Notes: generated by a model from the sequence alone, not told the origin. 64,000 nucleotides of DNA from Granulicella arctica (GCF_013410065.1 NZ_JACCCW010000001.1:496001-560000); one strand, 5' to 3'. Counted from the stretch's first letter, positions 36,105-45,772 are shown. Translations and numbers: made by a program.

Positions 36105-37391
36105 CTATCCCGCGCTGCACGCTGCGGCATAGTCGCGTAAGACATCCCTGATCCGGTCCACAATCAGCGACACAGGATCGCCGGCTATCTCCTTCTTTCG
36201 TCGCCTCGCATATTGTGCCGGCAGATAGCGGCTGAGCATGCTCTCCGGAATAACCACCGAGGACAGATTCGAGATCAGCCGAACAACCGCTGCTGCAATC
36301 TCCGGTCGGTGCCAGTAGTACCGAATGCGATCACTGTAACTATAGAGTCGTAGAATCTTTTGTTCAGATGGTCTACCTGCGTAGTATGGCATCCAGTCTG
36401 CCGGCTCACGCAGCATCGTCTTCTCAATCACGTCGCTCAGAAGAGAGCACCGTGGCTCTGGAATTAACTGCAACTCAATATCTTCCAGAGCACCCAGAGC
36501 CTCTCGCATGGCAAACGTCAGCGCAGGCCCAACCTTTAGGATCGCAAAGCCGTCTTCCACTAATTCCACATAAGCCTGCGGCAGTTGATAATCCGTCGAG
36601 TGCGCCTCAAACACAATCTCTTCCGGCTGCCCGCGGAGCCAGTCCACCAGAGTTCTGGCCTTTAGTCGGTCGTACCCAATCACTGCGTCGTGATCAAATT
36701 CAACTCCAGGTTGCACCACCAATGCGATGACTCGAGGCCACACCTCCGCCAGCCCTTGCTCCTCAAACACACGCTTATGTACAGCAATGGTGAACGCGGC
36801 CGCGGAAGTTGAGGTCACACTCAGTTCATGAACCGAGTGCGTGGCGCCACCAGGCACCGGCACTTCGGTGCCAATCACATACACCGGACCGTCGCCTGAC
36901 GTATGTGCATGCTCCGCGACCTTACAGAGCTGTGCCGTACGCTGTGCGACCATTTCATCCGAAAGTTGGGCTGGATCACCACTACAAGACATGCTTGCAT
37001 CGAGATGAATCTTCGTGAACCCCGCCTGCACATACTCCCGAACCATTGTCTCGGCATGAGCCATCGCCTCAGCAGCGGGCAGAGCGCGCCACGGGTTGGG
37101 CCCTAGATGATCTCCGCCCAGGATCAGCATCTCAGCGGCAAGACCTGCCGATTCGACATGCTCCAGCACAAAGCTTCTGAACTCTGCTGGACGCATCCCG
37201 GTGTATCCGCCAAACTGATTCACCTGGTTACTCGTCGCCTCCACCAGCAGGAGAGAACCAACCTCTGCCGCCTGCTCCGCCGCCGCCCGAATCACCCACG
37301 GGTGCGCGGAACAAACCGAATAAATGCCGGCGGAGATTCCCAATTTGCGCTTTGCCAAATGGCTCTGAAGGAGAGAGGACATAAATTTCAA
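36105..37391 (-). CDS. kbaZ: Tagatose-bisphosphate aldolase non-catalytic subunit (KbaZ/GatZ/AgaZ family)
   Basis: The family stabilises the class II aldolase KbaY/GatY that splits tagatose-1,6-bisphosphate into DHAP and glyceraldehyde-3-phosphate. Strong family matches are GIYSVCSAHPWVIRAA, LLVEATSNQVNQFGGYTGM, LILGGDHLGPNPWR, KIHLDASMSCSGDP, VIGTEVPVPGGA and LVVQPGVEFDHDAVI. Length (428 aa) is normal. The most likely start is TTG at 37391, which overlaps the agaS stop as TTGA with AGGA just upstream. An ATG at 37382 is the alternative. No kbaY/gatY gene is in the window. Confidence 0.87.
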   Translation of the reverse strand: MKFMSSLLQSHLAKRKLGISAGIYSVCSAHPWVIRAAAEQAAEVGSLLLVEATSNQVNQFGGYTGMRPAEFRSFVLEHVESAGLAAEMLILGGDHLGPNPWRALPAAEAMAHAETMVREYVQAGFTKIHLDASMSCSGDPAQLSDEMVAQRTAQLCKVAEHAHTSGDGPVYVIGTEVPVPGGATHSVHELSVTSTSAAAFTIAVHKRVFEEQGLAEVWPRVIALVVQPGVEFDHDAVIGYDRLKARTLVDWLRGQPEEIVFEAHSTDYQLPQAYVELVEDGFAILKVGPALTFAMREALGALEDIELQLIPEPRCSLLSDVIEKTMLREPADWMPYYAGRPSEQKILRLYSYSDRIRYYWHRPEIAAAVVRLISNLSSVVIPESMLSRYLPAQYARRRKKEIAGDPVSLIVDRIRDVLRDYAAACSAG

Positions 37392-38569
37392 TAGATCCTA
37401 AACTTCTGCACAACTCGATTAATGACGCCGCCCGGGCTCGGAGAATCCGGTTTTAATGCGTGCGCCACCGAGCAATAGAGACCAAGCAACTGACCGAAGA
37501 TCACATCCACCACAGGCCGATAAGCATCGTCAATATCATCGTCGAGAGCAATGTAGGAGTTACAGTAAGGCGCAATCTCCGCCAGCGCGGAAGCCGGTCC
37601 GACCGCAATCCGTTCGCCTACGATTCCCTTCTCCCCGATCTCACGCAATAGGTCGCTCGCATACTTCGCCTTACGCTCATCTCCGGATACAAAACACAGA
37701 AACAGCGTCTGCGTATTGAGCGCCGCCATCGGTCCATGTCGAAGGCCAAGCACCGTCTCCGACATCGCCTGCACCTTTCCCGCCGTCATCTCCAGCACCT
37801 TCAGCGCTGATTCCTTCGCAACGCTCGCCAGGGGTCCAGCCCCTATCAAACACACGCGAGAAAAGCCTCGCGACGCGATGCGTTCAGCCTCGCCCGCCGC
37901 TCGCAACAAGAGATCGCGGCCCGCGCGAACCAGTCGCTCCACAACCGCCGTGTACTCCTCGATCGACCACGCGTTCGCCAGACACTGCCCCATCACAATC
38001 ATGTTCGTGAAAGAACTCGTCATCGCCAGGCTACGATCGTTCACCGCATCATCCAGCACCACCACGCACGCACGCTTCGCTTCTTCGCAGATCTCAGCCA
38101 TCCGCGCCTGCGCGTTGCATGTCACAACCATGTGAGCAATCCCGGGATACCGTCGAATTGCCTGCTCAAGGACAGCAACTCCTTCCGGCGAGTCTCCCGA
38201 CCTCGAAAATGAGATCCATAGGTATCTCCGGCCCGGAACAATGTACTCCTCCAAGTTCGGAAGCAGGTCCGTACTCGCCACAGCGGAAACCTCACACCCC
38301 CACTTCTGCCTCAGCAAAAGCTCCAGCGCCTGGCCAACATAGTCCGAAGTACCCGCTCCGATCAACATCACCACCGGCCGCTGCTCCAACGAATCCCGCA
38401 CACCAGCCGAATCTAGAAAAGCGCGAATCCGTTCCCGATGCTCCTTGAATATCCCCAATGTCACCTCCCACGTGTCCGGCTGCTGGGCGATCTCCCGTGG
38501 AGTAAAAAGAAGACCGCGAGCCTTTTGTTCCTCAATAGGCAGATCAACAAAGCTCGAAAGGGATGTCAC
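37388..38569 (-). CDS. agaS: SIS-domain sugar-phosphate isomerase/deaminase, AgaS family
   Basis: Two SIS domains, the first with MLIGAGTSDYVG and FSRSGDSPEGVAVLEQA (phosphosugar-binding serines), the second with VCLIGAGPLASVAKESALK and ETVLGLRHGP. AgaS-type proteins convert galactosamine-6-phosphate to tagatose-6-phosphate with release of ammonia. The 393-aa length fits. The start is GTG at 38569, supported by GGAGGA 8 nt upstream. It forms a translationally coupled pair with kbaZ and diverges from the PfkB kinase across a 122-bp A+T-rich promoter region. Distinguishing it from GlmS-like deglycases rests on context and end-to-end resemblance. Confidence 0.85.
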   Translation of the reverse strand: MTSLSSFVDLPIEEQKARGLLFTPREIAQQPDTWEVTLGIFKEHRERIRAFLDSAGVRDSLEQRPVVMLIGAGTSDYVGQALELLLRQKWGCEVSAVASTDLLPNLEEYIVPGRRYLWISFSRSGDSPEGVAVLEQAIRRYPGIAHMVVTCNAQARMAEICEEAKRACVVVLDDAVNDRSLAMTSSFTNMIVMGQCLANAWSIEEYTAVVERLVRAGRDLLLRAAGEAERIASRGFSRVCLIGAGPLASVAKESALKVLEMTAGKVQAMSETVLGLRHGPMAALNTQTLFLCFVSGDERKAKYASDLLREIGEKGIVGERIAVGPASALAEIAPYCNSYIALDDDIDDAYRPVVDVIFGQLLGLYCSVAHALKPDSPSPGGVINRVVQKFRIY

Positions 38570-38691
38570 AATAAGAGTCCTCCGTACCGCATAATCAAGT
38601 GAAAAGCCATCAGATCTAAATAGAAATAAAAACTAAGTAATAATAATAACTATACGCACCATAGAAGAATAAAACAATAAGAGGCTTCCTT

Positions 38692-39666
38692 ATGGATTTC
38701 CAGCTTCCCAGCCAACAAATCAAGCCCTTCGACATCACCATCGCAGGAGAAACCAACCTCGATCTCATCCTTTATGGCCTGCCCGAAGAGATGCCCGTCG
38801 AACGCGAACTCTTAGGTTCCGGATTCAAAATCACCCTCGGGGGCTCCTCCTCTATCCTTGCCCATAACCTTGCTACCCTTGGCACCCGCGTGGGCTTCAT
38901 CTCCCAGGTCGGCTGCGATGAAATGGGGGAGATCGCTCTGGCTCGGCTCGGCGAAAGCAGCCTCGATCTGTCTCACGTGACTTGTCGAAAAGGAGCAGGC
39001 ACCGGCGTTACCCTCCTTCTGCCTCACGGGAAACATCGCCATATCCTCACTTATCCCGGAGTCATGGCAGAGATGACCGTTGCCGACCTGGATCTGGCCT
39101 ATCTAACCTCCTCCCGTCACTTCCACCTCTCCTCTCTTTTTCTCCAGACAGGCCTCCACCCCGACCTTCCGAATCTGTTCGACCATCTGAAACAGGCAGG
39201 TCTCACTCTCTCCCTCGACACAAACGATGACCCCACCGACACCTGGGGAGGCGTCCTCGATCAGCTCCTCGACAAGATCGACCTTCTTCTGCCAAACGAA
39301 GACGAAATCATGAGAATCACCAGAAAACCTACCCTCGAACAGGCTCTGGACGCTCTGGCCCCACGCATCCCATTGATCGTCGTAAAATGCGGCTCGCGCG
39401 GTGCTGTCGTGCAGCAGGGAGACAAGCGCGAATGGGTCTCTCCACTCCATGTTGACCCCGTCGATACCATTGGAGCGGGCGATAGCTTCGACGCCGGGTT
39501 CCTCAGCTTCTATCTCAACGGCCAAGATCCGTTGCGCGCAGCAGCCATGGGCAACATAACAGGAGCCCTGTCAACCCTGCGACCCGGCGGCACGGAGTCC
39601 TTTCGCAACTCAGAGCTGCGTAACGCCTTTTTCAAGCAGCACGAAATCTCATTCCGAGAGAAGTAG
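38692..39666 (+). CDS. PfkB-family sugar kinase, probably tagatose-6-phosphate or related
   Basis: Ribokinase/PfkB-fold kinase of 324 aa. The N-terminal sugar-binding region has GETNLDLILYG and GGSSSILAHNLATLG. The C-terminal ATP/anion-hole signature DTIGAGDSFDAGFL contains the catalytic Asp. It reads divergently from agaS-kbaZ. By position it could phosphorylate tagatose-6-phosphate to the bisphosphate used by the KbaYZ aldolase, but the fold alone does not fix the substrate and other keto-sugars are possible. AGAGG lies 7 nt before the ATG. Confidence 0.83.
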   Translation: MDFQLPSQQIKPFDITIAGETNLDLILYGLPEEMPVERELLGSGFKITLGGSSSILAHNLATLGTRVGFISQVGCDEMGEIALARLGESSLDLSHVTCRKGAGTGVTLLLPHGKHRHILTYPGVMAEMTVADLDLAYLTSSRHFHLSSLFLQTGLHPDLPNLFDHLKQAGLTLSLDTNDDPTDTWGGVLDQLLDKIDLLLPNEDEIMRITRKPTLEQALDALAPRIPLIVVKCGSRGAVVQQGDKREWVSPLHVDPVDTIGAGDSFDAGFLSFYLNGQDPLRAAAMGNITGALSTLRPGGTESFRNSELRNAFFKQHEISFREK

Positions 39667-39718
39667 TTAAGAAGATCAGAAGTGCGCCGGCAAAGATGAA
39701 GCCGACGCACCGTCTCTG

Positions 39719-41941
39719 TTACTTTGTAGCGCTGTTCACAGTAAGCCCACGCACCTTCAGCATTGGCCCAACGCTCGGCTCGGCACCAAGCCAGCGCGTG
39801 TACATGGTTTGGAGGTCCTCAGTATTGCCTCGTGAGAGTACCATCTGTCGGAAGCGGTCGCCATTGGCACGCGTAAGTCCGCCATGATCCTCGAACCATT
39901 GATAGGCATCGTCGTCCAGCATCTCGGCCCACGCATAAGCGTAGTAACCAGCCGCATACCCGTTTGCCCAGATGTGAAGGAAGTAGCTCGACCGGTAACG
40001 CGGTGGCACCTCCTCCATCGCAACATGCGTGCGCTCCAACGCCGCCTTCTCGAACGCATCCACATCCTGGAGAGGTGCCGTTGCGGGCAGCAGATGCCAT
40101 TGCATGTCAAGCTCTTGCGCTGCCAAAGCCTCCACTGAGGCGTAGCCCTTATTGAACGTCGCCGCCTTCTTGATCTTGGCGAAAAGCTCTTCGGGCATCG
40201 GCTCCCCTGTCTTATAATTTCGCGCGAAGTGATGAAATACCTGCGGATAGGTCGCCCAGTGCTCGTTGAACTGCGACGGAAACTCTACAAAGTCACGCGC
40301 TGTATTCGCTCCCGACAGGCTCGGATAAATCGTGTTCGCGAACATGCCATGAAGCCCATGCCCAAACTCGTGAAACATGGTTGTCACATCCTCGAAGCTG
40401 ATCAACGCTGGCTGTCCGGGCGCAGGTTTCTGAAAATTACCGACGTTGTAGATGACCGGCAACGTGCCGAGCAGCTTCGACTGCTCCACAAAATTGCTCA
40501 TCCATGCGCCACCAGACTTATTATCCCGCTTGAAATAGTCGAAATACATCAGAGCCAGGGGCTTACCGTCCACATCAAGCACCTCGAAAACCCGCACATC
40601 CGGCTGATAGACCGGGATGTCGTGCCGCTCGGTGAAGCTGATCCCATAGAGCTCATGCGCCGCATAAAAAACACCATCCTGCAACACGCGGTTCAGCTCG
40701 AAGTACGGTTTCAACTCTTGGAGATCGAGATCATACTTCTCTTTGCGCACCTGCTCCGAGTAAAACTCCCAATCCCACGGCTGGAGATTAAACCCGCCGC
40801 CCTGCTTGTCGATCACTGCCTGAATATCCGCAGCCTCTCCCTGCGCCTTAGCCTTGGAAGCAGGCACAAGCGCATCCATAAATTTCAGCGCGGCCTCTGG
40901 CGTCTTCGCCATCTGGTCCTGTAGCGTCCAGGATGCATAGTTTGGATATCCCAGTAACTGCGCCTTCTGTGCGCGTACCTGGGCCAACCGTGCCACAGTG
41001 GCGCGAGTATCGTTCTCACCGTCTCGCTCCGTCCTCGACCACGACGCTTCAAATAACTGCTGCCGTGCAGTCCGATCGCTGAGCTCCGCAAGATCCGGCT
41101 GCTGAGTCGTGTTCTGTAATGGCAACAGATAGCCCGGTACGCCACGATCCTTTGCTGCTAACGCTGCCGCATCCACCTGCGCCGCACTCAAGCCCGCGAG
41201 CTTAGTCTTATCCGTAGTCGTAAACGCCGCTGCTTTAGCCGCTGCCAGTAGCTTGTTCGTGAACGCCGTCGATAATACCGACTCCTCTTCGTTCAGCTTT
41301 TTCATCCTGGTCTTGTCCGCCTCGTCGAGCTTTGCGCCGGCCAGAACAAAGTGCGCATAGTTCCACTCCAGTAGTCGCATCGACTCAGCATCAAGCCCCA
41401 GCTTCTCGCGATGCGCATGCAACACTTCAACGCGTACAAACAGCTTTTCGTTAAGGAATATATAGTCATTCTGCGCAGCAAGCTTCGCCGCCTCGTCCTC
41501 CTGCACCTTTTGTAGCAAGGGGTTAGTGTTAGCCTGCGTCACTGCGCTGAAGACCAACATCACACGCCGCAGTAGTTGCCCTGAGCGCTCCAACGCTTCC
41601 ATCGTATTGGCGAAGGTTGGCGCTTCCGAACTATTGGCAATTGCATCAATCTCCCTGCGCTGCTCCGCGATTCCGGCCTCGATTGCCGGCTGGTAATCGA
41701 CGTCATGAATCCGGTCAAACATTGGTGCCTGAAAAGGCAGAGTACTCGGCTTATAAAACGGATTCAAAGGACCAAAGGCGATCAACGCCGGAGCATGTGA
41801 ATCTCCTGACGCCTGTCCGGATGCTATGACTTCCGCACTCGACATAGCGCCAAGCGCCGATATCGCAATTGCACTCACTCCCAAGGTCTTCCCCATCCAA
41901 AACCACCCCCGAGTTCTTCCTGTAGTTCTGTTGAATATCAT
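39719..41941 (-). CDS. Exported M3-family metallopeptidase (peptidyl-dipeptidase Dcp type)
   Basis: Thimet-oligopeptidase-fold zinc peptidase of 740 aa that cleaves short peptides. The catalytic motif is FHEFGHGLHGMF (HExxH) with the downstream glutamate expected in SGANTARDFVEFPSQFNEHW. An N-terminal hydrophobic segment (LGVSAIAISALGAMSSAEVIA) indicates export. I start at the ATG at 41941. A GTG at 41950 is in frame but sits only 2 nt from the GAGGAG ribosome site, whereas the ATG is 11 nt away. It is on the same strand as, and 57 bp downstream of, the truncated VWFA-related gene. Confidence 0.88.
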   Translation of the reverse strand: MIFNRTTGRTRGWFWMGKTLGVSAIAISALGAMSSAEVIASGQASGDSHAPALIAFGPLNPFYKPSTLPFQAPMFDRIHDVDYQPAIEAGIAEQRREIDAIANSSEAPTFANTMEALERSGQLLRRVMLVFSAVTQANTNPLLQKVQEDEAAKLAAQNDYIFLNEKLFVRVEVLHAHREKLGLDAESMRLLEWNYAHFVLAGAKLDEADKTRMKKLNEEESVLSTAFTNKLLAAAKAAAFTTTDKTKLAGLSAAQVDAAALAAKDRGVPGYLLPLQNTTQQPDLAELSDRTARQQLFEASWSRTERDGENDTRATVARLAQVRAQKAQLLGYPNYASWTLQDQMAKTPEAALKFMDALVPASKAKAQGEAADIQAVIDKQGGGFNLQPWDWEFYSEQVRKEKYDLDLQELKPYFELNRVLQDGVFYAAHELYGISFTERHDIPVYQPDVRVFEVLDVDGKPLALMYFDYFKRDNKSGGAWMSNFVEQSKLLGTLPVIYNVGNFQKPAPGQPALISFEDVTTMFHEFGHGLHGMFANTIYPSLSGANTARDFVEFPSQFNEHWATYPQVFHHFARNYKTGEPMPEELFAKIKKAATFNKGYASVEALAAQELDMQWHLLPATAPLQDVDAFEKAALERTHVAMEEVPPRYRSSYFLHIWANGYAAGYYAYAWAEMLDDDAYQWFEDHGGLTRANGDRFRQMVLSRGNTEDLQTMYTRWLGAEPSVGPMLKVRGLTVNSATK

Positions 41942-41997
41942 GCTTGCCACAACTCCTCTCGAACAACCAAACCACTGCTATGATCCGCAGCTCCATG

Positions 41998-42999
41998 TTA
42001 CGCAAATAACCGCTGATACTGCCCGACGCTGAAGCGCAACGGCATCGTCTTCAACGAATTACTCATTCCGCTCGCTACCTCCATCGACTGCGTTTCGAAT
42101 ACCTTAGTCTGTCCTTGGTAGAAGCTCACAAATGCAATCAGCGGTTGAACGCTCGTCTGCGTTGGTTCATAGGCTTGCAGGTAAACATATAAGTCCCGGC
42201 TCTTGCTGAACACACGCGTCACGCTGGGAATCAGCTTCTGCCCATTCAGTACCAGCGGATTGGCGGCCTCTTCTTTATTGAGATTGGGGATAACGAACGA
42301 CGTCTGGAACGTCCCGATCCTCCCCGTCTCATCGTCACGTGCCAGAAACTTGATCGTGTACCTCCCAGGCAGCAACGTGAAACCGGTATCGTATTTCACC
42401 GGACGCTTGGCCAGCTCCAGTGCAGTCGCGTCGCTTAGTTTGATGTTCACGTTATCGCGCATGTTCTGCACGGTCATGTTGTTACCGAGTTCGTCCTTCA
42501 CCTCTAGCAGGAAGTCGATAAGCGTATGCTCCGCACCACCCTTCTTGGCCAGCGCCAGCTCACGTCCGGGAATCTTCACGACGATCGGCACAAAGTACTC
42601 TGCTCGGTTCAACTGGAAGTAATTGATCTCCATCGCAATCGTGAGCTCCGTAACCGGATCGCCCAGCATCAGCGCATCTTCCGGTTGCCGCTCCTTATCT
42701 GCAACAGTGAACTTGGCGAATTGTTTGCCCGCATAGTATCCCTGCCGGTAATCAAGGCTTGCAGCACGCTCCGGATTCAGCGCGACCTTGATATGCCTAA
42801 ACCTTCCATTGAGTGCGCCGTTGCTCGTGTAATACCCGAGGATGTAGTAGCTGGTCATATTCTGCTGCGCCTGTACGATGCCACGTGTCAGATCGTTGTA
42901 GTCGAGCAATGCCTTACCACCAGTATCTCCGGCCAGCGCATACAGCGTGTCCTGCGACTGCTGCATCCGCGTCGTCTTGGTTATTGCGACCGACAACAA
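41998..42999 (-). pseudogene. VWFA-related protein, N-terminal half missing
   Basis: The 333 residues resemble the C-terminal half of acidobacterial VWFA-related domain proteins: SQDTLYALAGDTGGKALLDY followed by SYYILGYYTSNGALNGRFR and a long beta-rich tail. Intact members start with a signal peptide and a VWA domain with a MIDAS site. Neither is present, and only about 220 bp separate the break from tRNA-Ser. The frame stays open upstream to a stop near 43175 but encodes nothing recognisable. The apparent start at 42999 is a TTG without a ribosome site. I interpret this as a gene truncated by a deletion or a past integration at the tRNA. A functional short derivative is the alternative. Confidence 0.6.
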
Positions 43000-43216
43000 C
43001 GTCTCTAGTCTGTGGAGCGGGATACGGATAACAACTGTCCGGAAGACAGACTTGGATGCACCACTTCGACCGTAACTTCGCGCATATCGCCTCTTCAGGC
43101 CGATACCGTCGTCACCATTACAGCTCTGAGGATGTCCCTGGATTTTCGCAGCAGCCCTTGTAACAACACTGCATCATGCCTTCTAAGCCTTTGATATAGA
43201 AACGCTTAGAAAGCGC

Positions 43217-43309
43217 TGGCGGAGAGTGGGGGATTCGAACCCCCGATAGAACTTTTGGTCCTATAACGGTTTAGCAAACCGCCGCCTTCAGCCTCTCGGC
43301 CAACTCTCC
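43217..43309 (-). tRNA. tRNA-Ser (anticodon GCU)
   Basis: Reading the - strand, the gene begins GGAGAGTTGGCCGAG and ends ACTCTCCGCCA. The 7-bp acceptor stem GGAGAGT/ACTCTCC pairs perfectly and the 3' CCA is encoded. The anticodon arm CGGTTTGCTAAACCG carries GCU. There is a long variable arm typical of tRNA-Ser, and the T arm contains GGGGGTTCGAATCCCCC. The 3' end faces the truncated VWFA-related gene. Confidence 0.96.
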
Positions 43310-43444
43310 GGCTGTTCTGGTCCGGCCGCTAAGGTAAAACACCGGGAACTTGCTGATTATAGCGTGACGCGACGCAGCGAGGCCAACTTCGCGTAGATTT
43401 GTCTCTACAAACAAAATCTCCGCTTCAAAATGAGGTGCGATAGA

Positions 43445-44764
43445 GTGTCCACAACCGGACGCAAGATGCGGCTATTGCCGCTGATCGGAGCCACGTACTT
43501 CATGGTGTCGGGTGGCCCCTATGGGCTTGAAGACATCATCGGCAAAGCCGGCTACGGCCGTGCGCTACTACTCTTCCTGCTCATTCCTTTCGTATGGAGC
43601 ATCCCCACCTCCCTCATGGTCGGCGAGCTCGCCTCCACCCTCCCCGAAGAAGGCGGCTACTACCGCTGGGTCCAACGTGGCCTTGGCAACTTCTGGGGCT
43701 TTCAGGAGGCGTGGCTCAGCCTCGCAGCCAGCATCTTCGACATGGCCATCTACCCGGTCACCTTTGTCCTCTACCTGGGCCGCATCGCCCCATCCTGGAC
43801 CGAAGGCTACCGCGGAACCCTCTGGGCGCTCGCCGTCGTCATAGCCTGCGCCATCTGGAACCTCTGGGGAGCCAAAGCCGTCGGCGAGGGCTCAGTCGGC
43901 ATGTTCTGCCTCCTCCTCGCGCCCTTTGCGGTATTAGTAGCCGTAGCGCTCTGGCGAGCTCTGACGACTCACACCGCCGGCGGCCTCGCCACCCCTGCCC
44001 CCGCAGGCATGGAGCGCGATATGGGGGGTGCAATCTCCATCGCACTCTGGAACTACATGGGCTGGGACAACGCTTCGACCGTCGCGCAAGAGGTCGATCG
44101 CCCACAGCGAAACTACCCACGCGCCATGCTGGCCGCGGCAGCACTCGTCGCCGCAACCTACATCCTGCCGGTGGCTGCCGTAGCACTCGTCGGCATCCCC
44201 GCCGATCGCTTCTCCACCGGAACATGGACCGATACCTCCATCGCGCTCGCCGGCCCATGGCTGGGCCTCGCAATCGTCCTTGGCGGAGCGCTCAGCGGCT
44301 TCGGCATGTTCAACGCCCTCACCCTCAGCTACACTCGCGTCCCCTACGCCCTCGCTCAGGAAGGCCTGCTGCCCCGCATCCTCACAAAAACAACCCCGCG
44401 CGGCGTCCCCTGGGTCAGCGTCATCCTCTGTAGTATCGCCTGGGCGCTGGTGCTGCGTTTCTCGTTTGAGCGGCTCATCTCCATCGACCTCGTACTCTAC
44501 GGAGCTGCTCTCGTGCTGGAGTTCATCGCCCTCGTCCTGCTCCGCATCCGCGAACCCAACCTCGTCCGGCCCTTCCGCATCCCCGGCGGCCTCTGGGGAG
44601 CCGTAGCCTGCGGCATAGGCCCAACCCTCCTCATCGCCTTCGCCATGTGGGCCGCTCGCGGAGAGCAGGTCGCCGGCCTTCCCGCACTCGGATTCGCCGC
44701 ACTCATCGGAGCCGCCGGCCCCCTCATCTACCTCGTGGCGCGCCGCAGCCAACCCAATCATTAA
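43445..44764 (+). CDS. APC-family amino acid permease
   Basis: Inner-membrane transporter with about 12 helices (439 aa). The N-terminal unwound helix motif of the amino acid-polyamine-organocation family is seen in YFMVSGGPYGLEDIIG. Other features are MVGELASTLPEEGGYYRWV and the conserved WNYMGWDNASTVAQEV. The substrate is unknown. Eukaryotic LAT-like and polyamine carriers share this subfamily pattern. The GTG at 43445 has AGGT 8 nt upstream and is my preferred start. An ATG at 43430 would add five residues. Confidence 0.83.
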   Translation: MSTTGRKMRLLPLIGATYFMVSGGPYGLEDIIGKAGYGRALLLFLLIPFVWSIPTSLMVGELASTLPEEGGYYRWVQRGLGNFWGFQEAWLSLAASIFDMAIYPVTFVLYLGRIAPSWTEGYRGTLWALAVVIACAIWNLWGAKAVGEGSVGMFCLLLAPFAVLVAVALWRALTTHTAGGLATPAPAGMERDMGGAISIALWNYMGWDNASTVAQEVDRPQRNYPRAMLAAAALVAATYILPVAAVALVGIPADRFSTGTWTDTSIALAGPWLGLAIVLGGALSGFGMFNALTLSYTRVPYALAQEGLLPRILTKTTPRGVPWVSVILCSIAWALVLRFSFERLISIDLVLYGAALVLEFIALVLLRIREPNLVRPFRIPGGLWGAVACGIGPTLLIAFAMWAARGEQVAGLPALGFAALIGAAGPLIYLVARRSQPNH

Positions 44765-44773
44765 TCCTTCAAT

Positions 44774-44812
44774 AAAAAATCCCCCACACCCGACTCTCCG
44801 GGCATAGGGGAT
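44774..44812 (-). terminator. Intrinsic terminator of ppa
   Basis: On the - strand an interrupted stem (ATCCCC...GGGGAT outside, CCCG...CGGG inside) is followed by TTTTTT, the classic rho-independent form, 21 bp past the ppa stop. It also separates ppa from the convergent permease gene. Confidence 0.8.
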
Positions 44813-44832
44813 AGACAACCGATCAACCAATC

Positions 44833-45390
44833 TTAGACGTGCGGAACAGGCTTCGGCTCAGGATTCGTCTTGTTGTCAATAAACCGCTGCTGCGCCTCAA
44901 GCACCTTGTTCCGCGCAAACGCCGCATCGCGCCAGCCCTTTACCTCGACCCGCTTCCCTTCCAGATCCTTATAGATCGCAAAGAAATGAGTAATTTCCTT
45001 CAACATGTGCGGATAGATCTCCGAGTACTCATTCACATCTTTGTACCGCGGATTACCCTTGCCGACACACAACACCTTCTCGTCGCCAAGCCCCTGGTCC
45101 AGCATCTCCAGCAGCCCGATCGGCCGCACCTCCATCACGCAGCCCGGAAAGCTCGGTGTATCCACCAGCACCAGCACATCTAGCGGATCGCCGTCGTCGC
45201 CCAACGTGCTCGGAATAAAACCGTAATCGCCCGGATAATGAACCGGCGAGTAAAGATTCCGGTCCAGCCGGAAAACATGCAGATCTTTGTCATACTCGTA
45301 CTTGCTGATGCCTTCGTGTGGAATCTCAATCACGCAATTGATCACTTCGGGCGACTTCGGCCCAACAGGCAACTCAAGATAATTCGGCAT
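44833..45390 (-). CDS. ppa: Inorganic pyrophosphatase
   Basis: Soluble family I pyrophosphatase (185 aa) that hydrolyses PPi and pulls biosynthetic reactions forward. Signatures are EIPHEGISKYEYDKD, YPGDYGFIPSTLGDDGDPLDVLVL (with the metal-binding aspartates) and KDLEGKRVEVKGW. Size and motifs are typical of the hexameric bacterial enzyme. Transcribed alone and followed by a strong terminator. Confidence 0.95.
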   Translation of the reverse strand: MPNYLELPVGPKSPEVINCVIEIPHEGISKYEYDKDLHVFRLDRNLYSPVHYPGDYGFIPSTLGDDGDPLDVLVLVDTPSFPGCVMEVRPIGLLEMLDQGLGDEKVLCVGKGNPRYKDVNEYSEIYPHMLKEITHFFAIYKDLEGKRVEVKGWRDAAFARNKVLEAQQRFIDNKTNPEPKPVPHV

Positions 45391-45526
45391 AGGCTTCTGG
45401 GATCTCTTCTCGTCAACTAAAATTTGTAAGCCTTAGCCTCCTCTGCCGTTCGAAACCGGTAGCGCATAGAGGCTACAGCGTTCGCAGAAAGGAAGAATTG
45501 GCCGTACACGTTTATAATCAGACACA

Positions 45527-45772
45527 ATGAAGGCCCATGTCTATGTCACATTGAAACGAACGGTCCTCGATGCTCAGGGCAAAACGGTCGCAGATGCGCT
45601 TCGCCGGATGGAATACAAAGGTGTCGCCGACGTTCGGCAGGGCAAGTATTTCCTGCTGACACTCGAAGATGGACTCTCCGAGACCGCCGCGCACACAGAA
45701 ATCGAGCGCATCGCCAGCGAAGTCCTCACCAACCCTGTTATCGAAGAATTCACCTTCCGCCTGGAAGTATGA
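45527..45772 (+). CDS. purS: Phosphoribosylformylglycinamidine synthase subunit PurS
   Basis: Small partner (81 aa) that bridges PurQ and PurL in the three-component FGAM synthase of purine synthesis. The N-terminus MKAHVYVTLKRTVLDAQGKT and the middle GKYFLLTLED match the PurS fold. purQ and purL are not adjacent, so the gene stands alone here. A weak hairpin (CCCTGG/CCAGGG at 45846-45865) follows at about 75 bp. Confidence 0.9.
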   Translation: MKAHVYVTLKRTVLDAQGKTVADALRRMEYKGVADVRQGKYFLLTLEDGLSETAAHTEIERIASEVLTNPVIEEFTFRLEV

